A DNA stretch of 12,749 bases from CAVPDE01 sp964580575 (lineage in GTDB: Bacteria > Desulfobacterota > DSM-4660 > Desulfatiglandales > HGW-15): the NCBI GenBank assembly GCA_964580575.1, contig CAZOLJ010000108.1:1-12749 (forward strand), given 5' to 3'. The notes under the pieces are model-generated. The model worked only from the letters and a program-made list of their open reading frames with translations, made no database searches and had not been told where the DNA came from. The stretch's first letter is position 1; each line of letters starts with the position of its first letter. A program made the position numbers and the translations under genes. This document shows positions 1 through 5,446 of this stretch, in pieces.

Positions 1-171
1 CGCAACCGGAAATGGACTCATCCCGCCAACCGCCCCCTTGCCTTCGAACCTTCCCCGAAGGAGGCGCAGACCCGTAGGCCAGTCGGAGCGTCTGTACCAA
101 AGGGCTTACACCTCGACTCACTGACTTTTCGGCGCCGCTTAGAGACACTGAAGAAATGGTTGCGACTCTAA
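1..171 (+). other. Unrecognised open frame tail and hairpin at left edge
   Basis: Frame 1 is open from the first base to a TAA at 169-171 (56 codons), so this could be the C-terminal end of an upstream gene. The peptide is rich in Arg, Pro and Leu and ends with RRRLETLKKWLRL. I do not recognise it, and the composition does not look like a typical enzyme tail. The DNA contains a perfect hairpin (CCTTC at 49-53, loop CCC, GAAGG at 57-61) and a looser pair (CAGAC 67-71 with GTCTG 90-94), so it may equally be structured or repeat DNA. Positions 172-207 hold nothing I can name. Confidence 0.2.
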
Positions 172-207
172 AGAGACCACACCCCCCGTCCCGGGCTCAC
201 AAGATCT

Positions 208-1473
208 ATGCATGGTGCAGAGAAGTTCTTCTTTAAGACTCTAAGCTCAGTCGAAGGGTCTGTGTACGGAATCGCAGGACCCGGAAAACAGCCTTTTATT
301 CGCATGCCTCTGAAAGGTCTAAAGTACCCCCGGCATACCGTCGTCCTCTCACGGTTGCTGGAGGTGGTCTTTTTTCCTTTTGCGGCGCTCATCAGAAAAG
401 CGGCTCGGAATCACGAGGTAAAAAGGATCCTCATTGTGGAGCCCTTTAACTTGGGAGATGTGATCTCCCTGGCCATCATGTTCGAGCCCTTGCGCCGGAG
501 ATTTCCAAAGGCCCAGATCCATCTATTGACCAAGGGTCTGGGCAACGAAATCTATCGTGAGGATCCCAGGATCACCAAAATCCATGCCTTTGAGTTTCCC
601 TGGGCCAAGCGAGGAAGAAAGTGGGATCCTCGGACGCTGAACCTTTGCGCTTTCTTTCAGCTCATCCGGAAGCTTCGTAAGGCAAGCTTTGACATCGGCA
701 TCGACACCCGCGGGGATATACGAACCCAGATCCTCATGGTCCTTCTCGGCTGCAAGGTGCGGGTTGGCTATACCAATTACCTGTGCAGTAACGTGGTCAC
801 CATGGGGCTCCTGCTCACCCATAGCGCCGGAGAGCTGAAAGCCACACAGCGTTTTCTGATCAACCTCGAGGTGATCCGACAACTGGGATGCGCCATGGAG
901 GACGCTCCCCCACGCCCCCTTTTGCGGCCGGAAAACACGGGCCGGACAAACAAATTCACAGTCCTGTGTCACCCCGGCGCAGGGTGGAAATTCCGTCTTT
1001 GGCAAAACGATCGGTGGATTGCCCTGATCAATAAGATGGTGAGGCATTGCGACGTGAGCGTGAGGGTGATTGGTGAACAGAGTGAAGGTCCCCATCTTGT
1101 TGATATTCGCAAAGCAGTTCCTCAAGCCGTGGATTTCAAGATAACGACATTGGCGGATCTGGTATCCGAGATCCGGACTGCGGATCTTATCCTCTGTCTG
1201 GACAGCGGGCCCATGCACATCGCGGCAGCCTACGAAAAGCCCTTGATTGCACTCTTCGGCCCCGGCCATAAGGATATATGGAAACCCTACAGCCTTAGAT
1301 CCTGTGTCATCGACCACCAAGATCTTTACCCCTGCGCTCCTTGCTTGCAGAAACGGTGCCTCTTTCCCGAAGCAAACTGCATGGACACCATAACCCCGGA
1401 AGAGGTGTTTGAGAAGGTCTCGGAAATGATTCCCGAAGTGTTCAGGAGGACGGGAGTTGAAGATCGGAGATAA
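208..1473 (+). CDS. Glycosyltransferase family 9 (heptosyltransferase-like)
   Basis: A cytoplasmic GT-B glycosyltransferase of the ADP-heptose:LPS heptosyltransferase family (GT9), expected to add a sugar to a lipid-linked or core oligosaccharide at the inner face of the membrane. The N-terminal Rossmann half starts near residue 72 with RILIVEPFNLGDVISLA, the usual G-D-V element. The donor-binding half begins with CHPGAGWKFRLW and carries the family signature DSGPMHIAAAYEKP at residues 332-345, then ALFGPG. A Cys cluster follows (CAPCLQKRC then CMDTITPEEV), common in this family. Length (421 aa) is somewhat above usual because of about 70 residues before the fold. The ATG at 208 has no good ribosome binding site, so the real start may be the ATG at 304 or the TTG at 352. 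The acceptor cannot be read from the sequence. Its stop lies 6 bases before the next gene, indicating co-transcription. Confidence 0.9.
   Translation: MHGAEKFFFKTLSSVEGSVYGIAGPGKQPFIRMPLKGLKYPRHTVVLSRLLEVVFFPFAALIRKAARNHEVKRILIVEPFNLGDVISLAIMFEPLRRRFPKAQIHLLTKGLGNEIYREDPRITKIHAFEFPWAKRGRKWDPRTLNLCAFFQLIRKLRKASFDIGIDTRGDIRTQILMVLLGCKVRVGYTNYLCSNVVTMGLLLTHSAGELKATQRFLINLEVIRQLGCAMEDAPPRPLLRPENTGRTNKFTVLCHPGAGWKFRLWQNDRWIALINKMVRHCDVSVRVIGEQSEGPHLVDIRKAVPQAVDFKITTLADLVSEIRTADLILCLDSGPMHIAAAYEKPLIALFGPGHKDIWKPYSLRSCVIDHQDLYPCAPCLQKRCLFPEANCMDTITPEEVFEKVSEMIPEVFRRTGVEDRR
1466..1470 (+). promoter_or_regulatory. Ribosome binding site for the GTG-started WecG-like gene
   Basis: GGAGA sits nine bases before the GTG at 1480 and directly before the TAA of the GT9 gene (1471-1473). 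It decides the unusual GTG start and implies coupled translation of the two glycosyltransferases. Confidence 0.6.
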
Positions 1474-1479
1474 AGCCCT

Positions 1480-2301
1480 GTGGACGATTTGCCCCAACAG
1501 GCAGCATGGAGCAATCCCCGTCGGCTCGATGGTGCAAGGCCCAAAAGAGATATGTTTGCCTTAGGACACTTGTCTGATCCTGCGCTTTCAGGTGCCCGGC
1601 TTGCCGACTTCGTCGGCGATCTCATGAAGCTGGTCTTGGATAACAAGGGGGGGTACGTCTGCCTTGCAAACGTGCACATGCTCGTTGAGGCTTCCCGCAA
1701 CAGAGAGCTTAGGAACATCATTGAGCAAGCAAATCTTGTGGCCCCGGACGGCATGCCCCTGATTTGGTTGTTGAAACGGCGCGGCTTCACTCAAGCAGAA
1801 AGGATCACCGGGACCGACCTCACCCTCAGGATATGTGAAATGGCCGCGAAGGAGAGAATCCCCGTCGGGTTTTATGGAAGCACGACGGAGACCTTGGATG
1901 CACTCAAGAGCACGCTCTTGCACAGGTTTCCTCATTTGAGAGTCACCCACAGTGAATCTCCTCCTATACTCCCTGAGAGACCGGAACTGGATGTGCAGAC
2001 TGTGGACCGCCTCAAGGAATCCGGTGGTAGAATCATTTTTGTGGGCCTCGGCTGCCCCAAGCAGGAGTTCTGGATGGCGGCCCACAGCCCTCACGTGCCG
2101 GCGGTCCTGATCGGAGTCGGGGCTGCCTTCGATTTCATTGCGGGCACGATCAAGCGGGCCCCTTTATGGATGCAAAAAAGCGGACTGGAGTGGTTCTACA
2201 GGCTGTGCCGGGAGCCCGGCAGGTTGTGGAAACGGTATCTTGTAGCGAATACGCTCTTTCTCTGGATGGTGATGAAGGAAACGGTTAGTAAGAGATCTTG
2301 A
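1480..2301 (+). CDS. WecG/TagA/CpsF family glycosyltransferase (GT26)
   Basis: A peripheral-membrane GT26 transferase that adds the second sugar (ManNAc, ManNAcA or similar in characterised members) to an undecaprenyl-diphosphate-linked sugar. Visible family blocks: ANVHMLVEA, the APDGMPLIWLL block with Asp90 at the position of the catalytic Asp of TagA, ERITGTDL, GFYGS, VGLGCPKQEFWM, and IGVGAAFDFIAGTIKRAP followed by WMQKSGLEWFYRL. The C-terminal helix REPGRLWKRYLVANTLFLW is the membrane-contact part. The GTG start at 1480 is supported by GGAGA at 1466-1470, nine bases upstream and overlapping the end of the GT9 gene. Length 273 aa includes about 25 poorly conserved N-terminal residues. The exact sugar is not predictable. 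A decayed second copy of its 3' end lies at about 3466-3595, just before the priming transferase. Confidence 0.93.
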   Translation: MDDLPQQAAWSNPRRLDGARPKRDMFALGHLSDPALSGARLADFVGDLMKLVLDNKGGYVCLANVHMLVEASRNRELRNIIEQANLVAPDGMPLIWLLKRRGFTQAERITGTDLTLRICEMAAKERIPVGFYGSTTETLDALKSTLLHRFPHLRVTHSESPPILPERPELDVQTVDRLKESGGRIIFVGLGCPKQEFWMAAHSPHVPAVLIGVGAAFDFIAGTIKRAPLWMQKSGLEWFYRLCREPGRLWKRYLVANTLFLWMVMKETVSKRS

Positions 2302-2320
2302 ATCTTGCAGATCCTGGTGT

Positions 2321-2536
2321 TTGAAACAATCCTCGCTGGTCGGGATTCAATCATTTAGCATTGACAAGGCGACGGCCGACAAAGCGGCCGCCTTGAGACG
2401 GGAGCACGGCTGGAAGCTGCCGGACGCATTTCAGGCAGCTCTTGCTGTCATAGCCGGAGTAAAATTGTGCACCCGGAACACAAAGGATTTTGACCCTGCC
2501 GCGCACCCTTTTGTGGAAGTGCCCTACCGGATTTGA
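2321..2536 (+). pseudogene. VapC-like PIN toxin, C-terminal fragment
   Basis: This 71-codon frame contains only the C-terminal half of a VapC-type PIN ribonuclease. AAALRREHGWKLPDAFQAAL carries the third acidic residue of the PIN site, and LCTRNTKDFDP is the conserved TRN-x-x-D-F element that usually follows. The N-terminal half, with the first catalytic Asp (DTN motif) and the conserved Glu, is absent, so no active nuclease can be made. The first dozen codons (LKQSSLVGIQSF from a TTG at 2321) do not look like PIN sequence. They faintly resemble the start of the priming transferase at 3612 (LKENSTLVVRGHKVL), as if the toxin fragment had landed in a copy of that gene. No partner antitoxin lies next to it. 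The PIN assignment is fairly secure; expression is doubtful. Confidence 0.65.
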
Positions 2537-2541
2537 CTCAT

Positions 2542-2667
2542 TTCCCGGTTGTTGACGGATCGTTTGCAGGAAGGGATTACCTGCCGTTGGGGTTCAGAGG
2601 GCTGATCACGGACCCGAATTATTACGTGATCCTGGTCATAGGCAATGGAGTTGCCTTTCTTGTCTGA
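2542..2667 (+). pseudogene. Relic of a second priming glycosyltransferase (N-terminal part)
   Basis: Codons 2569-2631 encode RDYLPLGFRGLITDPNYY followed by VIL, which matches RDYLPLGFRGLISDPNYY then LIL near residues 33-53 of the intact transferase at 3612 (19 of 21 identical). At the DNA level 2572-2633 matches 3708-3769 in 54 of 62 positions by hand count. Most of the differences are silent, so the two copies appear to have diverged as functional genes before this one was lost. Similarity extends weakly to both sides (VDGSFAG against VGAYFIK). The frame ends at a TGA (2665-2667) and nothing of the catalytic domain remains. It lies straight after the VapC fragment. Confidence 0.75.
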
Positions 2668-2679
2668 TGTAGCTACAAT
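2651..2679 (+). promoter_or_regulatory. Sigma-70-type promoter for the toxin-antitoxin pair
   Basis: TTGCCT (2651-2656) and TACAAT (2674-2679) are separated by 17 bases and lie 44 bases before the antitoxin ATG. A perfect 8-base palindrome, GTAGCTAC (2669-2676), overlaps the -10 box and could be an autoregulatory operator. The -35 box lies inside the decayed transferase relic. This is pattern-based, with no experimental support. Confidence 0.45.
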
Positions 2680-2708
2680 TGCTGAGAGACCGAAAAGTGA
2701 ATTGCGTC

Positions 2709-2714
2709 AGGAGG
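2709..2714 (+). promoter_or_regulatory. Strong ribosome binding site fixing the antitoxin start
   Basis: A full AGGAGG eight bases before the ATG at 2723. It is the reason for preferring 2723 over the upstream ATG at 2645. Confidence 0.75.
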
Positions 2715-2722
2715 CTCTAACC

Positions 2723-2965
2723 ATGGAAAAGACCATCGAGGCCGTTTTCGACGGTAAGGTTTTTCACCCTGAGGGCCAGGTTGACCTTGAACCCAATAAG
2801 CCCTATGTTTTGCTCGTCACTGAGAAGAAAAAAGTTTCCGGATTTTCAGATGCTTGGGGAGTCCTTGACCGGTTGACAGGCACAGTGGATGGGCCTGAGG
2901 ATTGGGCGCAAGAACACGACAATTACCTTTATGGGTCTCCCAAGCGGAATAAGAAGCGATCATGA
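2723..2965 (+). CDS. AF2212/DUF104-like antitoxin
   Basis: An 80-residue protein starting METKIEAV-like as MEKTIEAVFDGKVFHPEGQV, then DLEPNKPYVLLVTE. This is the N-terminal beta-strand pattern (x-I-x-A-x-Y/F-x-D-G-x-F-x-P, then D-L-x-x-x) of the AF2212-like antitoxin family, small proteins encoded before PIN-domain toxins. The rest (WGVLDRLTGTVDGPEDWAQE) fits the toxin-binding tail of such proteins. The ATG at 2723 has AGGAGG at 2709-2714, eight bases upstream. A longer frame from 2645 would run into the transferase relic and lacks such a site. Its stop overlaps the toxin start in ATGA (2962-2965), indicating translational coupling. Inferred role: neutralising the downstream nuclease and probably repressing its own promoter. 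Confidence 0.75.
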   Translation: MEKTIEAVFDGKVFHPEGQVDLEPNKPYVLLVTEKKKVSGFSDAWGVLDRLTGTVDGPEDWAQEHDNYLYGSPKRNKKRS

Positions 2966-3375
2966 CGACCGGCAAGAAAGGCGTTTTTCTCGATACTTTC
3001 TTTATCCAGGCCCTGTTGAATCGCCGGGACCATTTCCACGCAAAGGCTAAGGACCTATTCCAGCAGGTCATGTCCAGTCCGGAAGTCTGGACAACGGAAG
3101 CGGTCTTGATAGAGGTTGGGAATGCCTTGGCATCCATCAATCGCGAAGGAGCAGCGGAGTTTATCCGAAGTTGCTACAACACCCCAAATCTGAAAGTCGT
3201 CCCTCTAGATACACCTCTAATCGATAGGGCATTGAGGCTCTATGCCTCCCGACATGACAAGGAGTGGGGTCTCACGGATTGCATTTCTTTTGTGGTGATG
3301 AAAGATAAGAGGATTCTCCTTGTCTTAAGTGCAGATGCCCACTTCAAGCAGGCCGGCTTCAGCCCCATGCTTTGA
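2962..3375 (+). CDS. PIN-domain ribonuclease toxin (VapC-like)
   Basis: A 137-residue single PIN domain, the usual length for VapC-type toxins, which cut RNA with metal ions held by conserved acidic residues. Candidate active-site residues: Asp11 in VFLDTFFI, Glu51 in VLIEVGNAL, Asp106 in WGLTDCISFVVM, and Asp125 in LSADAHFKQAGF. The last element is the usual A-x-D-x-H-F-x-Q-A-G-F closing motif of the family, so the protein looks intact. The ATG overlaps the antitoxin stop by four bases, the standard antitoxin-toxin arrangement. The pair sits in the middle of a sugar-transferase operon and is probably an autonomous stability or stress module rather than part of polysaccharide synthesis. Its RNA target cannot be told from sequence. 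Confidence 0.88.
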   Translation: MTTGKKGVFLDTFFIQALLNRRDHFHAKAKDLFQQVMSSPEVWTTEAVLIEVGNALASINREGAAEFIRSCYNTPNLKVVPLDTPLIDRALRLYASRHDKEWGLTDCISFVVMKDKRILLVLSADAHFKQAGFSPML

Positions 3376-3415
3376 TTTCCTGTGTCTGTGTTCCATCTTT
3401 CTGTGCCCCAAAACC
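3376..3415. repeat. Degenerate CACAGA-type intergenic repeat
   Basis: Read on the - strand, this segment is GGCACAGAAAGATGGAACAC followed by AGACACAGG. It resembles the purine-rich accacagagacacagag-type intergenic repeats scattered in many Desulfobacterota and Planctomycetes genomes. Only one degenerate copy is present, so the call rests on resemblance alone. Confidence 0.25.
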
Positions 3416-3465
3416 ACCAAGTTGCCTGTATTCTTACCATAAGCAGCGGTCCATTGGATGATTGG

Positions 3466-3595
3466 TTTCCAGCCCTTGCAGCCGTAATGAAGCGGGCACC
3501 GGTCTGGATGCAGCGGTGCGGGCCTAGAATTTTTTTTCAGGCTTCTACAGGAACCTGGGATGTTGCGAAAGCGGCGCCTGGCGACGAACATCTAA
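3466..3595 (+). pseudogene. Relic of a second WecG/TagA/CpsF gene, C-terminal end, frameshifted
   Basis: 3487-3522 encodes MKRAPVWMQRCG, matching IKRAPLWMQKSG in the intact WecG-like protein. One extra base, most simply one C at 3523/3524, breaks the frame. Reading on from 3524 gives LEFFFRLLQEPGMLRKRRLA then TNI and a TAA (3593-3595), matching LEWFYRLCREPGRLWKRYLV then ANT. The rest of the gene upstream is missing or unrecognisable. An 8-base T run (3530-3537) follows the lesion. It ends 16 bases before the priming transferase, the position a functional wecG-like gene would occupy. A sequencing error could produce the frameshift, but the absent N-terminal 200 residues would still make this a pseudogene. 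Confidence 0.8.
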
Positions 3596-3611
3596 TGCCC
3601 GGTATAAATCC

Positions 3612-5047
3612 ATGTTGAAAGAAAACAGCACCCTCGTGGTTCGGGGCCACAAAGTTCTGGACATTGGCCTTACGATTGTTGCCTTCGTCGGCGCCTATTT
3701 CATCAAGAGGGATTACCTGCCGTTGGGCTTCAGAGGCCTGATCAGCGACCCCAATTACTACCTGATTCTCCTTCTGGTCGTCATCATCTGGTATGTGGTT
3801 TTTGATTTCTTTAATCTCTATTCCCCATTGAGAAGACAGAGCTACCCCGGAATCTTTTGGAAAACGACAAAAGCGATTTCAGTTTCCCTCGTGATCATGA
3901 CCCTTTGCATGTATGTCTTCAAAATAGAAGATGTGAGCAGAATCATGATCGGCATCTTCTTTCTCCTCAATCTGCTTTTTCTCGGGACCAGCAAATGGCT
4001 TCTTTACAAATACGCTACCCGTCCTCGCAAAAACGGCTTCAGCCTTCAAAACATCTTGATCATTGGGAGCAAACAGCGATCCAAGGATGTCATAGAGGCC
4101 ATTGGGCATCAGGAGAATTCGGGAGTCAAGATCGTCGGTTGCTTGGATATTGAACAGGACCAAGTCGGTCAGCTTGTGAAAAACGGGATAATGGTTACCG
4201 GCACAGTGAACAGCCTAGAGAAAATCCTCAGAGAACAAGTGGTCGATGAGCTCTTAGTCGCCATGCCTGTGGGGATGATCGAAGGTATCGAGAAGCATAT
4301 CGCAACAGCAGAAGAGATGGGAGTCGCTGTCCGAATGATTCCGGACTGGCAGCTTCACCGCCTCATGACTCGACCGGTTGTTGCCAATATCCATTTTGAA
4401 GATTTCTTCGGCATTCCGAGCATGGCGCTGACGACCAGCCCCACGAAGCATGGCGAACTGCTTCTGAAAGCCGTATTTGATTACCTTGCCGCAATAACCC
4501 TTCTTCTTGCTTTCTCTCCACTCCTCTTAGCGGTTGCCATTGGCATCAAGCTTACCTCTCCGGGTCCGATCCTGTTCCTTCAGATCCGCTCAGGCCTGAA
4601 CGGTCGGAGATTCACGGTTTACAAATTTCGAACCATGGTGGCCGATGCCGAAGCCAGAAGGGAAGAGGTCCGGCATTTGGATGAAACCGACGGACCAGTG
4701 TTCAAGATCAAGAATGATCCGCGAATCATTCCTTCCTTGGGCACTTTCCTGAGAAGGACCGGTTTGGACGAACTGCCCCAGTTGATCAATGTCCTCAAGG
4801 GGGAGATGAGCATTGTCGGACCCAGACCTCCAATCCCTTCGGAGGTCGATCAATACGACCTTTGGCAGAGGAGGCGCCTCTCCATGAAACCCGGCATGAC
4901 CTGTTTGTGGCAGACCAGCCAAAACAGGAACGACCTTCGCTTCGGGGATTGGATGAATCTGGATCTCCAGTACATCGACAACTGGTCCCTGAAGCTCGAC
5001 TTCGTGATCCTCCTTAAGACGCTTCGTGTGGTGTTTTCAGGGGAAGG
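3612..5047 (+). CDS. Undecaprenyl-phosphate glycosylphosphotransferase (priming enzyme), 3' end in gap
   Basis: An integral-membrane enzyme of the WbaP/EpsE/WcaJ type (bacterial sugar transferase family) that moves a sugar-1-phosphate from a UDP-sugar to undecaprenyl phosphate, the first membrane step of repeat-unit synthesis. Four N-terminal membrane helices (about residues 14-125) precede a nucleotide-binding-like domain starting near residue 145 (NILIIGSKQRSKDVIEAI). A membrane-inserted hairpin (about 283-317, FDYLAAITLLLAFSPLLLAV) leads into the catalytic part: GRRFTVYKFRTMVADAE, FKIKNDPRIIPSLGTFLRRT, Asp386-Glu387 in GLDELPQLINVLKGEMSIVG (the catalytic DE pair), PRPP, and KPGMTCLWQ. The frame is good up to the gap; only the last few residues are probably missing. 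The ATG at 3612 lacks a clear ribosome binding site. A WecG relic precedes it and a relic of its own paralogue lies at 2542-2667. Confidence 0.93.
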
Positions 5048-5147
5048 NNNNNNNNNNNNNNNNNNNNNNNNNNNNNNNNNNNNNNNNNNNNNNNNNNNNN
5101 NNNNNNNNNNNNNNNNNNNNNNNNNNNNNNNNNNNNNNNNNNNNNNN
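5048..5147. other. Assembly gap (100 N)
   Basis: Exactly 100 N, the usual placeholder for a gap of unknown length. It cuts the last codons of the priming transferase on the left and the C-terminus of the Phd/YefM antitoxin on the right. A toxin gene on the - strand downstream of the antitoxin would be expected inside it. Confidence 0.95.
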
Positions 5148-5360
5148 GGATTTCCTCACGGATGACATGGCCTTGTCATCCGAAAGAATATCCAATGTCT
5201 CCAGAAGGCCCTCGAACTTTTTCATGCTCATGAGAACCGCTTCCGGCACACCATTCTTGGTAATGGCGATGGCCTGGTCTGTGTCCTTAAGCCTTCGGAT
5301 AAGATCAAGCAAGGCGGTTTTAGCCTTTGTCACAGGGACATAATCCTGAATCTGTTGCAT
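5148..5360 (-). CDS. Phd/YefM-type antitoxin, C-terminus lost in gap
   Basis: 71 visible residues starting MQQIQDYVPVTKAKTALLDL, then AIAITKNGVPEAVLMSMKKF. The pattern (short strand, V-T-x-A-K/R-x-x-L, I-x-K-N-G-x-P-x-A-V-L-x-S-x-x-x-F/Y) is that of the Phd/YefM antitoxin family, DNA-binding proteins that repress their own operon and neutralise a RelE/ParE, Doc or PIN partner. Family members are about 80-90 residues, so only the toxin-binding tail is missing at 5148. The ATG (complement of 5358-5360) has AAAGGAGG six bases upstream. It is the only confidently called - strand gene here, convergent with the priming transferase and divergent from the polymerase/ligase gene. It is probably an inserted module unrelated to sugar chemistry. 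The partner toxin is not visible. Confidence 0.85.
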
Positions 5361-5383
5361 GGCAGCCCTCCTTTACGATTATG

Positions 5384-5397
5384 GCCATTTTAATGAC
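5384..5397 (-). promoter_or_regulatory. Operator-like palindrome over the antitoxin -10 box
   Basis: On the - strand, GTCATTAAAATGGC pairs CATT with AATG around a two-base centre and has G/C at its outer ends (10 of 14 bases symmetric). It covers the -10 element. Phd/YefM antitoxins repress their own promoters at such short palindromes, so this is a plausible operator; it is not proven. Confidence 0.4.
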
Positions 5398-5415
5398 TAT
5401 AATTCTTTCAGTCAA
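5387..5415 (-). promoter_or_regulatory. Sigma-70-type promoter of the Phd/YefM antitoxin
   Basis: On the - strand, TTGACT (complement of 5410-5415) and TAAAAT (complement of 5387-5392) are spaced by exactly 17 bases. They lie 26 bases before the ATG, with AAAGGAGG (complement of 5367-5374) in between. This is the cleanest promoter in the window. Confidence 0.65.
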
Positions 5416-5446
5416 GAGGGGTGAGGGCCACAGTTAGAAATCCGAT

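Noticed and set aside
523..1497. Long - strand open frame opposite the GT9 gene
   Set aside because: It lies antisense to a clearly conserved glycosyltransferase, shows no recognisable motif and has no start signals. It is a by-product of codon use on the other strand.
2645..2722. 26-residue N-terminal extension of the antitoxin
   Set aside because: It overlaps the transferase relic and the likely promoter and has no ribosome binding site, while the ATG at 2723 has a full AGGAGG and matches the family start.
3382..3618. 78-codon frame before the priming transferase as a real small gene
   Set aside because: Part of it is the first half of the frameshifted WecG relic, and the rest shows no family features.
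2572..3769. The 62-base direct repeat as a recent duplication or assembly error
   Set aside because: Eight differences in 62 bases, mostly silent, indicate old divergence between paralogues rather than a fresh copy or collapsed repeat.
5026..5343. Frames reading through the first gap on both strands
   Set aside because: The 100 N are a placeholder of unknown length, so continuity is an artefact. The genes are called only up to the gap edge.
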